DNA of 64,000 bases from Simiduia litorea (lineage in GTDB: Bacteria; Pseudomonadota; Gammaproteobacteria; Pseudomonadales; Cellvibrionaceae), in the NCBI RefSeq assembly GCF_042853465.1, contig NZ_AP031497.1, positions 62,001-126,000 on the forward strand. The letters are read 5' to 3'. The position numbers and the translations under genes were made by a program. Shown in pieces: positions 44,550-53,406 of the stretch. Position 1 is the stretch's first letter. Each line of letters begins with the position of its first letter. The notes beneath the pieces are model-generated. The model had not been told where the DNA came from and made no database searches. It saw only the letters and a program-made list of their open reading frames with translations.

Positions 44550-45443
44550 ATGGGTGAGGGCAGTATCGTGACATTAGTGTTGCCTTACTTGCTCGCCTTG
44601 GTGATGGCCGGTATGGGTATGACGTTAAGGCCAGAGGATTTTTTTCGGGTTTGGGAAAACCGTGAAAAAATGGTCGTAATTCTGATTGCGCAATTGGTAT
44701 TTTTGCCGGTATGTGGTTTGTTGCTACTGCTGTGCTTAAAGGATCAACCTGCACTGGCGCTCGGCCTCGTACTCTTGAGTGCCTGCCCAGGCGGCACTAC
44801 ATCTAATCTTTTTAGTCACTTGGCGCGCGCCAATGTCGCACTTTCAATTAGCTTAACGTCGGTAGCCGGCATTATCACCGTGCTTACCATTCCGCTCTGG
44901 GTAAATATTGCACTCTGGTTGCTTGCTGATAGCGGTAGTGGTTGGTCTTTACCATTTGTGGATACACTCCAATCCCTCGTGATTTACACCTTATTGCCCG
45001 TGTTAGTGGGCATGCAAATTAAGTGGCATTGGCCCCGTTTTGCTCTCGCTGCTGAAAAACCGTTTAGCCAATTTGCCTTGCTATTTATGGTGCTACTGAC
45101 GGTGGGGCTGATCCTGTCCCAAGGCGCTGAATTTATCGTCTTTGTTAAACAGGTCGGCGCCTATGTGCTACTGCTCAATACAGCTGCAATTGCTATTGGT
45201 GCAGCCGTCGCCTATGCCTATAGATTTGATCGAGCAGATACGGCCACTGCAATTATTGAAGTTGGTATCCAAAATTCGGCGATGGCCATTGTGATTGCAA
45301 CATCGCTTATTAAATCAGAAGCCGTGGCAGTACCGGCAGCGGTGTACTCGCTGACCATGTATCTATTTGGTTTTGTGGTTGTGTTGTTGCACAAGCACAA
45401 GATAAAAGGAGGAGCGGGTCAGTTACCGTGCAGTATCGACTAG
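44550..45443 (+). CDS. Bile acid:Na+ symporter (BASS)-family transporter
   Basis: 297 residues with nine to ten helices. The family core ACPGGTTSNLFSHLARANVA is present, as is the VGIQNSAMAIVIA segment. BASS carriers take up organic anions with Na+. With the aldolase upstream and an outer-membrane receptor downstream, it probably imports the substrate across the inner membrane. Confidence 0.87.
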   Translation: MGEGSIVTLVLPYLLALVMAGMGMTLRPEDFFRVWENREKMVVILIAQLVFLPVCGLLLLLCLKDQPALALGLVLLSACPGGTTSNLFSHLARANVALSISLTSVAGIITVLTIPLWVNIALWLLADSGSGWSLPFVDTLQSLVIYTLLPVLVGMQIKWHWPRFALAAEKPFSQFALLFMVLLTVGLILSQGAEFIVFVKQVGAYVLLLNTAAIAIGAAVAYAYRFDRADTATAIIEVGIQNSAMAIVIATSLIKSEAVAVPAAVYSLTMYLFGFVVVLLHKHKIKGGAGQLPCSID

Positions 45444-45510
45444 CTGTCATTAAACACAGAACAATAAACATGTTTTACAAAAAGCAATACACAATAATAA
45501 CGAGGTCTGT

Positions 45511-47916
45511 ATGAATACCAGTAGAGCAGAAAAAAACAAGTCCATGTCTTTAGCGCTTTTGGCGGCCGCAATTTCAGCCAGTGCTATGGTGCCAGCGGTG
45601 ACTGCCCAGGATTTAGTCTTGGAAGAAGTGATAGTTACGGCGCAAAAACGCCCGCAGAGCCTGCAGGATGTTCCTTTGTCGGTGAATGCGTTGGCTGGAG
45701 AAAAAATGGCGGACGCAGGCATTACAAATTTAGAAGCCGTATCCGCCTATGTGCCGAACTTTTCAATTAATCAAACTGGCATTAGCACCACAATTAGTAT
45801 TCGTGGAATTAGCTCGGGTATTAATCAGGGGTTTGAACAATCCGTGGGAATGTATGTTGATGGGATCTACAGTGGCCGCGCACAATTGGCGCGTGCTCCC
45901 TTGTTTGATATGGAACGTGTTGAAGTGGTGCGCGGCCCGCAAAGTATTTTATTTGGTAAAAATAGCATTGCAGGTGCCGTGAGTTTAACCACAGCAAAAC
46001 CGAGCGATGAGTTTGAAGCGTCGGTGACCGCCCTTTATGAGCCTGAGCATGGTGAAAAAGATTTGCGTTTTGTGGTTGCTGGCGGTTTAACGGACAGCGT
46101 ATCTGGGCGACTCTCGATATTAACGCGGGAGATGGACGGCTGGATGGACAACACTGCTACGGGCGAGTCGGAACCGGCCAGTGATGAGCAGTTATTTCGC
46201 GCCCAGCTGCGCTGGGAGGCAACAGATAATCTTGCCGTAGCGGTAAAAGCTGAGCAAAGTCAGTTCGATATTACCGGCCGCAATATCGAAATTATTGGCG
46301 ATACAGCGAATGAAACGGGGGTTGGGCTTTCGACCGTCTATCCAATATTTTCAGGCGGCGATACCCTCGATGCGAATCAAGATTTCAAGCGTCAGGCCAA
46401 TGGCGATGTCAGCAACAACGATACCCACAACCTGACAGTGACTATTGACTACAACCTTGATGACTTTCAGATAACATCCATAACGGGCCTAAGCGGTTAT
46501 GAGTATGATGAATTGTGTGATTGTGAATACTCAGGTCTGAATACGTTTACATTAGGCTTAGATGAAGAATATGAGCAATTGAGTCAAGAGTTGCGCTTGG
46601 TATCACCCATCGGTGAAACGCTCGAATACATAGTGGGCGGCTTCTATCAATCAAGCGATTTAAAATTTCACGACGATTTTAATGTGCCTACCACGAGCGC
46701 GCTAACGGCCATCAGTTCCGCGCTGGCAGGGTACAACTCTCAGCGTTTCTTTCATCAAGATAGTGAGCTATGGGCTGCATTTGCACAGCTGACGTGGAAT
46801 ATTCAAGACGATGTACGCTTGACCTTAGGCGGCCGCTACACGGGCGAAACTAAATCAGCTGATCGCTATTCGCAAACGTCAACCCAAGCACCAAACCCCG
46901 ACGTGATTCCGGGTGTATCGCTGTTATCGCTAGCGGAGAATGTTTTGCGGGCCGAACCACACAGCGAAAGTGGCAGTCGAGACGAATCGAGCTTCACACC
47001 TCTGGTGACGCTGCAATACGACTACTCGGACAGCACGATGTTATACGCAACTTACACAACGGGGTTTAAGTCGGGCGGTTTCGATGTGCGCTCCAATGCA
47101 TCAAGTGATGTGAGTGTAGGTTTGCCTTTGTCAGTAACCAGCGCCTTAGGTCAACCAGCAAGTCCGGTGGGGGTGTTTGAATTTGATGAGGAAGAGGCCA
47201 CCAGTTACGAAGTCGGCGCGAAAATGTCATTGCTCGACGGCGCTGCTGAGTTAAATACAGCGATTTATTATACCGAGTACGACAATTTACAGGTCAGTAT
47301 TTTCGATGGCGGCCTAGGCTTTAATGTGGGTAACGCCGCCGGCGCGGTGAGTCAGGGGGTCGAGTTAGATGGCCGCTGGCGCGTTGCAGAAAGCCTAACA
47401 TTGACGGCGGCACTCGCCTATTTGGATTTTGAGTTTACCGACTATGAAAATGGTGAATGCTATTTTCGACAAGCCGAATTTGAACCGGACAGGGTAACCA
47501 ATGCCGCGTTAGATATGTGTAGCTTTACTGGCAAGCGTCAGGCTTATACGCCAGAAATAACCGCGAGCCTCGGCGGTAACTACCGCTATAGCTTTAGCAA
47601 TGGATTAGATTTCACTGCTGCAATTGATCTCAATTATTCTGATGAGTATCTAGCTTCTACCTCACTCGACCCGCGATTAACGCAAGACAGCTTCATGAAG
47701 CTAAATGCTCGATTGGCTTTAGGTGCAGATAACGATCTGTGGGAACTGGCGTTGGTAGGCAAAAACCTCACCGATGAATCGGTTTTGACCTACGGCGCAG
47801 AAGTGCCGACATCGGCAACCTTGGTAGGCGCAGCAACGGGGCAGCAAGGCTTGGCTTATTACGGTTTCTATGATCGCCCTCGCAGCATCGCTTTACAGGC
47901 GAGGGTACGCTTTTAA
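45511..47916 (+). CDS. TonB-dependent outer-membrane receptor
   Basis: 801 residues. A signal peptide (about 1-34) is followed by the TonB-box-like VLEEVIVTAQKR, the plug domain (SVNALAGEKMADAGITNLE to about 150, with the VEVVRGPQSILFGKNSIAG segment) and a 22-strand-type barrel ending in VRF. The C-terminal aromatic is proper. Receptors with an EEVIVTAQKR start are common in marine Gammaproteobacteria and take up lignin-, steroid- or aromatic-like compounds. It is adjacent to the BASS and aldolase genes and ends at a terminator. Confidence 0.9.
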   Translation: MNTSRAEKNKSMSLALLAAAISASAMVPAVTAQDLVLEEVIVTAQKRPQSLQDVPLSVNALAGEKMADAGITNLEAVSAYVPNFSINQTGISTTISIRGISSGINQGFEQSVGMYVDGIYSGRAQLARAPLFDMERVEVVRGPQSILFGKNSIAGAVSLTTAKPSDEFEASVTALYEPEHGEKDLRFVVAGGLTDSVSGRLSILTREMDGWMDNTATGESEPASDEQLFRAQLRWEATDNLAVAVKAEQSQFDITGRNIEIIGDTANETGVGLSTVYPIFSGGDTLDANQDFKRQANGDVSNNDTHNLTVTIDYNLDDFQITSITGLSGYEYDELCDCEYSGLNTFTLGLDEEYEQLSQELRLVSPIGETLEYIVGGFYQSSDLKFHDDFNVPTTSALTAISSALAGYNSQRFFHQDSELWAAFAQLTWNIQDDVRLTLGGRYTGETKSADRYSQTSTQAPNPDVIPGVSLLSLAENVLRAEPHSESGSRDESSFTPLVTLQYDYSDSTMLYATYTTGFKSGGFDVRSNASSDVSVGLPLSVTSALGQPASPVGVFEFDEEEATSYEVGAKMSLLDGAAELNTAIYYTEYDNLQVSIFDGGLGFNVGNAAGAVSQGVELDGRWRVAESLTLTAALAYLDFEFTDYENGECYFRQAEFEPDRVTNAALDMCSFTGKRQAYTPEITASLGGNYRYSFSNGLDFTAAIDLNYSDEYLASTSLDPRLTQDSFMKLNARLALGADNDLWELALVGKNLTDESVLTYGAEVPTSATLVGAATGQQGLAYYGFYDRPRSIALQARVRF

Positions 47917-47945
47917 AACCGGAGGCTTAGTCACCTCTCTAATTG

Positions 47946-47972
47946 GCCCGGCGTAAGCCGGGCATTTTTTTT
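47946..47972 (+). terminator. Rho-independent terminator after the TonB-dependent receptor
   Basis: GCCCGGC-GTAA-GCCGGGC, then A and eight T bases, 30 bases after the receptor stop. Confidence 0.9.
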
Positions 47973-48010
47973 GAGTTGGACGTTAGTTGTTTAAGTGTCG
48001 CTTTACGCTA

Positions 48011-48868
48011 TTAATAATCGTAACGATGGGCTTCAAAAGCTTTTTGGGCTTTTAACCACACGTCGCCAATTTGGCCAGTGCCCACAGCTTTGCCATCCAC
48101 GCTAATGACGGGAGCCACTTCTTTAGAGGAGCTGGTGATCCACACTTCATCGGCCGCAGCCACTTCTTTCATGGTGACCACGCGCTCTTCGACCTTAATG
48201 TCGGTGTGCTTGCGCAAAATATCCAGCAACATTAAGCGGGTGATGCCCGGCAGTATTTGTGTGTCTAACGGCGGCGTGATGACCACGCCATTTTTTACTA
48301 TAAAGGCATTGCAAGCACTGGCTTCGGTGAGTTCGTTGTTGGCGTTGTACAAGATGGTTTCGTTATTGCCTTCGGCGTAACCTTTTTGGAAGTGCATGAC
48401 ATTGCCAAGTAGTGCCGTTGACTTGATGTGACAGCGGCGCCAGCGCAAATCTTCGGTGGATGAAACTTTGTAGCCTTTGGCTTTGGCCTTATCCGCAACG
48501 GGCGGCTCGGCAATTTCGAAGGTGAAAGCAAACAGTGTTGGCTCTACACCTTCTGGGTAGGCATGGTAGCGCTTGGTATCGGCACCGCGGCTAACGTGTA
48601 AATAAATCCCTAGATTGCCGTTGCCGTTTTTTGCCATGAGTTGCTCGCACAGATCTTTCCACTGCGCATGATCCCAATTAAAACCAATTTCGATTAACGC
48701 CATGCCTTCTTTCATGCGATCGATGTGTGGGCCAAAGCCCACCAGCTTGCCACCGTAAGAAGGGATGACCTCGTAGATGCCATCGCCAAATAAGAAACCG
48801 CGATCCAAGGGCGAGATGCGCGCTTGGTCGAGGGGTAAATATTCACCGTTTAAATAGCAGATAGACAT
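48011..48868 (-). CDS. dat: D-amino-acid aminotransferase
   Basis: PLP fold IV enzyme, 285 residues, that moves amino groups between D-amino acids and 2-oxo acids. The catalytic Lys is in RCHIKSTALLGNV (Lys149; Bacillus D-AAT uses Lys145). The start LDRGFLFGDGIYEVIPSYGG and the phosphate-binding EASACNAFIV fit. It lies after DUF4392 on the same strand with a 186-base gap, so it may be a separate unit. Function in D-glutamate or D-alanine use fits the neighbourhood. Confidence 0.87.
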   Translation of the reverse strand: MSICYLNGEYLPLDQARISPLDRGFLFGDGIYEVIPSYGGKLVGFGPHIDRMKEGMALIEIGFNWDHAQWKDLCEQLMAKNGNGNLGIYLHVSRGADTKRYHAYPEGVEPTLFAFTFEIAEPPVADKAKAKGYKVSSTEDLRWRRCHIKSTALLGNVMHFQKGYAEGNNETILYNANNELTEASACNAFIVKNGVVITPPLDTQILPGITRLMLLDILRKHTDIKVEERVVTMKEVAAADEVWITSSSKEVAPVISVDGKAVGTGQIGDVWLKAQKAFEAHRYDY

Positions 48869-48908
48869 AGGAATAATCCTTAATTTTTGGTTTTTAGCTG
48901 ACAGTTTA

Positions 48909-49035
48909 CAGCTTACAGGACAAGCAAAATGATTCTTGTTTTCTGATCTTTGTGACTGTGAATTGAAAGCAATGTTTAACTTTTCTAATGCAAAACTTTG
49001 AGCAGGTTTGTGGGTTTTGACTTTCCTGTAAGCTG
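48909..49035. repeat. 12-bp inverted repeats flanking about 100 bases between dat and DUF4392
   Basis: CAGCTTACAGGA (48909-48920) and its exact complement TCCTGTAAGCTG (49024-49035) bound an AT-rich segment that holds no gene. It may be a small nonautonomous element (MITE) or a long-range stem, or a relic. No target-site duplication was verified. Confidence 0.55.
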
Positions 49036-49054
49036 CTAACTTAACCCTGTGCGC

Positions 49055-49906
49055 TTATAAAAACCCCGTCGCCTTACGCAAATCGGCAATCAATTGCAGG
49101 CCAATCTCGGGCGCGAGTCCGTCTTCGGTTAGTTCATTTTTACGGGTGACGCCATCCACGCTGTTGCCGGCGGATAGGTATTCCAATATGGCAACCATGT
49201 CGATGTGCGCCAGTAAATCTTCTTTTCTGTGCCAACCTAAAAGAGCAATTAAACCGTGAGCGGCCCAGTTGGAAACGTCGGCTATGACCAGTTCGGTGAC
49301 TTTGGTGGCGGCCGGGACTATGTCGAGTTTAGATAAAAAGTCGAAGACATTGCCCATGCCAATTTCATTGCCGCCATCGCCGATACCAATGGAGGGGCAG
49401 TTGGCCAACTCGATAAAGGTATCGAAGCGCGCTGTACCGGCGGAAATATCCTCGCCGCGCATGTTGTGGTAGTGACCGTTTTTCGCAAGCCCTGGGCGTT
49501 CAATGGCAATAATGAGCGACGGTTTGAGCTTGTCGAGTGCGGCTAAAACCTTGGCTTCGTGGGCGTTTAAATCTTCCGGTTTACCCACCGAAATTTCATG
49601 CACACGGTATTTTTTTGCAAGCTCAGTAGATAGCGGTTTGCCACACACTAACACCGGCGTTAGACCAATGCGCGCCAAGGTATCGTACAGCGCAATGGCG
49701 CCCACGGGGCCGTCAGTTTCAAACGTGCCGACAACGGGAAAACCGGTGCCGATGAGTACTGTACCGGTGGCCTGTTGAATCAGTTGCACGGCGCGCTCGC
49801 AGTAGCCTACGGTGAGGGCAGGCTGCAAGTCTTTCATGCCGCGTGGGTTGCGTCGCACCAACATATCTTCGATGCTGCGCGACAGCGTTAAAGCGTGATC
49901 GGTCAT
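49055..49906 (-). CDS. DUF4392 protein (D-glutamate cyclase C-terminal-domain family)
   Basis: 283 residues. Matches the family of the C-terminal domain of mammalian DGLUCY, which turns D-glutamate into 5-oxo-D-proline. Signature-like segments are GTGFPVVGTFETDGPVGAIA, AIERPG and GIGDGGNEIGMGNV (possible active-site or Gly-rich loops). It overlaps pxpC by four bases, so it is the last gene of the pxp operon. The other half of the human protein, DUF1445, is the first gene of the same operon. Confidence 0.83.
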   Translation of the reverse strand: MTDHALTLSRSIEDMLVRRNPRGMKDLQPALTVGYCERAVQLIQQATGTVLIGTGFPVVGTFETDGPVGAIALYDTLARIGLTPVLVCGKPLSTELAKKYRVHEISVGKPEDLNAHEAKVLAALDKLKPSLIIAIERPGLAKNGHYHNMRGEDISAGTARFDTFIELANCPSIGIGDGGNEIGMGNVFDFLSKLDIVPAATKVTELVIADVSNWAAHGLIALLGWHRKEDLLAHIDMVAILEYLSAGNSVDGVTRKNELTEDGLAPEIGLQLIADLRKATGFL

Positions 49907-50847
49907 GGTGTGCCTTTTGTGAGCGCTTGTTGTTCGCGCTTGCGTTGTTCGAGTAGAAGTTCGGCTTGCGCTTGGTATATGTCCATCGCTTCAAAGTGTA
50001 GATTGCCGCCGGGCATCAGTTGGCCGAGTTTGTATAAATCACCGCTAAATACCGCGCCTAATTTTGGGTAGCCGCCGATGGTTTGGCGATCGTGTAATAA
50101 CACGATGGGTTGCCCGTCGGCCGGCACTTGTATGGCACCTAAACAAATTCCCTCCGAGACGATGCCACCAATATCGCATTTAATTGCCGGCCCGGTTAAG
50201 CGATAACCCATGCGGTTGCACTGGTTGCTCACCTCGTAGCGGTTGCTGAAAAATAACGCCTTTTGCGCGCCACTGAAATGCTTTTCTTGGTAACCCAAAA
50301 TAACTCGCACTGTGATGCTAGAAGCAAAGGTTGGTTGGGCGTCGAGCGCTAAATACTGGTCGTCTATTGTGTTTGCGGCTTGGCGCAACGGGAGTTGATC
50401 GCCGGAAGCTAAGGCTTTGCCATTCAGGCCGCCAATGCCTTCGCGCACCACCGTGGCAGTGCTACCAAATTGTGGTTCGACCTCGAAACCGCCGGCCACA
50501 GTTAGGTAGCAGCGCGCGCCGGCCGTGGCAAAACCGAGCTTCAGTTTGTCGCCGGTCTTGACCTTGTGCGTTGCCCAGAGCGATTTACCTTGGCCGTTGA
50601 TGGTGAGCGGCATATTGGCGCCGGTTACGGCGATGGTTGTATCGGCAAGTGCTAGCAGCTCTAGCCCGCCCACGCTGGTTTCAATCAAGGTGGTGTTGGT
50701 GGGGTTCTGACACAGGCGGTTGGCCCAGTAAAAACTGACTTCATCGAGTGGGCCGCCGGTGGTTAAACCTAGGCTGTGTTGGCCGAGACGTCCGGCGTCC
50801 ATCAGCAGGCTCAAAAAGCCGGGCTGGATAACCTTCAACGCGCTCAT
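49903..50847 (-). CDS. pxpC: 5-oxoprolinase subunit PxpC (biotin-dependent carboxyltransferase-like, KipA family)
   Basis: 314 residues. The family start LKVIQPGFLSLLMDAGRLGQ and the later core YRLTGPAI and VPADGQPIVLLHDRQTIGGY are those of PxpC (allophanate hydrolase/AHS2 domain). With PxpA and PxpB it makes the ATP-dependent 5-oxoprolinase, 5-oxoproline to glutamate. It overlaps its neighbours on both sides by four bases. Confidence 0.9.
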   Translation of the reverse strand: MSALKVIQPGFLSLLMDAGRLGQHSLGLTTGGPLDEVSFYWANRLCQNPTNTTLIETSVGGLELLALADTTIAVTGANMPLTINGQGKSLWATHKVKTGDKLKLGFATAGARCYLTVAGGFEVEPQFGSTATVVREGIGGLNGKALASGDQLPLRQAANTIDDQYLALDAQPTFASSITVRVILGYQEKHFSGAQKALFFSNRYEVSNQCNRMGYRLTGPAIKCDIGGIVSEGICLGAIQVPADGQPIVLLHDRQTIGGYPKLGAVFSGDLYKLGQLMPGGNLHFEAMDIYQAQAELLLEQRKREQQALTKGTP

Positions 50848-51557
50848 CGTTCGCCGCCTAGGGCCAGGTACTCGGCCTCGTCAATGGCATAGAACTGCAC
50901 GAGATCGCCACTTTGCACTGGCATGGTTGGCGTGGCCGACGGGTTGAACATGGGCGTTGGGCAGCGGCCAATAAGGTTCCAGCCGCCGGGTGATTCGGCC
51001 GGGTAAACGGCGGTTTGGCGATCGGCAATGGCAACGGCACCCTTGGGGACTTTGGTGCGAGGGGTGCTCAAGCGCGGCGCTGCAATGCGCTCATCCACCT
51101 CGCCGAGGTAGGCAAAGCCGGGCGCAAAGCCGATGGCGTAAACCCGATAGGCGCTGGCGCAGTGAATCTCTATGACCTCGGCAATGCTTAGCTGGGCGCG
51201 CTCGGCGAGGTTGGCTAAATCTGGCCCAGCGGCCTCGCTGTAGTAAACCGGCAGGCGCACGATTTGATCGCTGCTCTGGTGGCTTTCGGTGTTTTGAGCG
51301 GCACAGGCACGCAGCGTTTGCTTCACCGCCAGCGGATCTGTGGTTAAGGGGTTAAAGACCACCAGCAGCGAGGAATAAGATGGTACCAGGTCAACCAGCC
51401 AGGCCGGTGCCGCGCGCTTAACTTGCGCGGTAAGCGCCGCCACTTGGCTGGCGGCTGCTGCGCTGATGTGGTGGGCGAAGTAGACGATAACCGCGTTGCT
51501 GCCGGCAATGCAGATGTCTAGCGGTTGTGGCTGGTCGGCAGCCATGGGCTTAGTCAT
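50844..51557 (-). CDS. pxpB: 5-oxoprolinase subunit PxpB (KipI family)
   Basis: 237 residues, AHS1/carboxyltransferase subdomain. The family signature GFAPGFAYLGEVDERIAAPR and SPGGWNLIGRCP are intact. It lies between pxpA (15 bases) and pxpC (four-base overlap) in the usual order. Confidence 0.9.
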   Translation of the reverse strand: MTKPMAADQPQPLDICIAGSNAVIVYFAHHISAAAASQVAALTAQVKRAAPAWLVDLVPSYSSLLVVFNPLTTDPLAVKQTLRACAAQNTESHQSSDQIVRLPVYYSEAAGPDLANLAERAQLSIAEVIEIHCASAYRVYAIGFAPGFAYLGEVDERIAAPRLSTPRTKVPKGAVAIADRQTAVYPAESPGGWNLIGRCPTPMFNPSATPTMPVQSGDLVQFYAIDEAEYLALGGER

Positions 51558-51572
51558 TATCGTCAGTACCCT

Positions 51573-52307
51573 CTATGCCTGAAGTAGCGCGCGGATGTCG
51601 GCGATAGCCGCCACACCTGCCGCGTTGTCGCCGTGTACGCACAGGGTGTCCACCGTTAAGGTGAGTGTGTGCCCGCTCACCGTGGTGATGGTGCCGTGGT
51701 TCTTTAGTTGCTGTACCTGCGCTAGCATCTTGTCCTTGCTGTGCACGGCGCCGGGTTTGGTGCGCGATAACAGCTTGCCATCGTCAGCATAACAGCGGTC
51801 GGCAAAGGCCTCGAAATACAGTTCAATGCCGCGACGCTCCGCTTCGGCGCGGTGCTCGTCGGCCTGAGGTGTGGCCTGTAGCATTAAGCGCACTGGGCGG
51901 TAGTAGCTGGCAACGGCTTCCATCATAGTTTCGCGCACCAGTGGGTTAGCCATCATATCGTTGTATAAAGCGCCATGAGGCTTAACATATTCCACTTGCT
52001 GGCCAGTGCTCTGTGCCATGCCATCGAGGGCGGATAATTGATACAACACCAAGGTGCGCATTTCATCGACCGAGCAGTTCATCGAGCGGCGGCCGAAACC
52101 CACAAGATCTGGGTAGCTCGGGTGGGCGCCAATCATCACGCGGTTGTCGGCAGCGAGCTTCAAGGTTTTGCTCATGATCAACGGGTCGCCGGCGTGAAAG
52201 CCGCAGGCGATATTGGCCTGATCGATATGGGGCATGACTTGCTCGTCCATACCCATGGTCCAAGAGCCGAAGCTCTCGCCTAAATCACAGTTGAGTAGCA
52301 ATGTCAT
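51573..52307 (-). CDS. pxpA: 5-oxoprolinase subunit PxpA (LamB/YcsF family)
   Basis: 244 residues from the ATG at 52307, preceded by GGAAG; a longer upstream frame is unlikely. The family start LLLNCDLGESFGSWTMG and segments NIACGFHAGDP and YVKPHGALYNDM are present, with His and Asp in positions suited to metal or substrate binding. It is 26 bases after the DUF1445 gene. Confidence 0.9.
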   Translation of the reverse strand: MTLLLNCDLGESFGSWTMGMDEQVMPHIDQANIACGFHAGDPLIMSKTLKLAADNRVMIGAHPSYPDLVGFGRRSMNCSVDEMRTLVLYQLSALDGMAQSTGQQVEYVKPHGALYNDMMANPLVRETMMEAVASYYRPVRLMLQATPQADEHRAEAERRGIELYFEAFADRCYADDGKLLSRTKPGAVHSKDKMLAQVQQLKNHGTITTVSGHTLTLTVDTLCVHGDNAAGVAAIADIRALLQA

Positions 52308-52333
52308 AGCGCTTCCAAGAGTGTGGCTTGCCG

Positions 52334-53125
52334 TTACAGAATGGCAAGCTTCGAGTTGGGAATGTCGGTTACCAGCATACAGCCGGGGCTGTGGGTAATA
52401 CAAAAATCCGGTTTGGCTTGCATGATGGCGGCTTGAGGGGTCACGCCACAGGCGGTAAATACTGGCACTTCTCCCGGTTTGATAGTGACGGCATCGCCAT
52501 AGTCGGGCTGGTGAATGTGCTTAATACCAATGTCCGAGGGCTCGCCGAAATGCACCGGCGCGCCGTGCACCGAGGGGAAGCGCGAGCATATTTGAATCAT
52601 GCGAATGGCGTCGGCCGGTACAAAGGGGCGCATGCTCACCACCATGTTGCCGTGGAAGCGGCCAGCGGGTGCGCAGGCGATATGGGTGTTGTACATGGGC
52701 ACGTTTTTATTTTCGCTGACGTTGCGGATTTTCAGGCCGTCGGCCACCAGTGCTTCCTCGAAAGAAAACGAGCAGCCAATGAGAAAGGTGACCAGATCAT
52801 CGCGCCAGTGCTGGCTAATATCGGCCACTTCCTCTACCAGTTCACCCTTGCGCCAGATGCGGTAGCGAGGCAAGTCGGTGCGGATGTCGATGCCTTGACC
52901 GGCGCCGTCCATCATGGGGTTGCCGGGTGTGTCGCTAACGCTAATCAGTGGGCAGGGCTTAGGATTTTTCTGACAAAACTGCAGAAACTCCATGGCCCAG
53001 TCTTTCGGTAAAATCGCCAAATTGCACTGCACGAAACCCGGCGCCTGGCCGGATGTATTGGCGTTGAACTGGTTGCTGCGAATGGCAGCGCGCAGTGCCT
53101 GTGGGTCTTTGAAAACTTGAGTCAT
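52334..53125 (-). CDS. DUF1445 (YcsI-like) putative hydro-lyase, D-glutamate cyclase N-terminal-domain family
   Basis: 263 residues from the ATG at 53125 (AGG upstream); a leader up to 53197 is open but unlikely. Family segments include GFVQCNLAILPKDWA, SDIGIKHIHQPDYGD and FTACGVTPQAAIM. It is the first gene of the operon before pxpA. The mammalian D-glutamate cyclase joins this domain to a DUF4392 domain, which is encoded at the other end of this operon. Confidence 0.85.
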   Translation of the reverse strand: MTQVFKDPQALRAAIRSNQFNANTSGQAPGFVQCNLAILPKDWAMEFLQFCQKNPKPCPLISVSDTPGNPMMDGAGQGIDIRTDLPRYRIWRKGELVEEVADISQHWRDDLVTFLIGCSFSFEEALVADGLKIRNVSENKNVPMYNTHIACAPAGRFHGNMVVSMRPFVPADAIRMIQICSRFPSVHGAPVHFGEPSDIGIKHIHQPDYGDAVTIKPGEVPVFTACGVTPQAAIMQAKPDFCITHSPGCMLVTDIPNSKLAIL

Positions 53126-53406
53126 AAGCCTATTCGTTAATTTGCTGAAACAATTGAAACAGACGCGGTCATCATAGGGTAGAGCCAGTGGCGCCATTCG
53201 TACATGACCAGTTTGGGTATTTATCCCGAATAAGGATTTAGCTCATGCGCCGGTGCCGCTATTGGACTTTGCAGGCTTGCCAATATGCCTGAAACAGCGC
53301 TGACATTGGAAGCGCATTTATGGCGCCTGATGGGAATAAAATTCGGCGGTATCGATGGCGCGGATGTGGAGCAAGGCGAAATGCCGCTTAACCTTGCTCA
53401 CATCGC

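Noticed and set aside
52328..53011. 227-residue plus-strand frame opposite DUF1445
   Set aside because: It lies antisense to a well-supported gene with family motifs and has no motif of its own.
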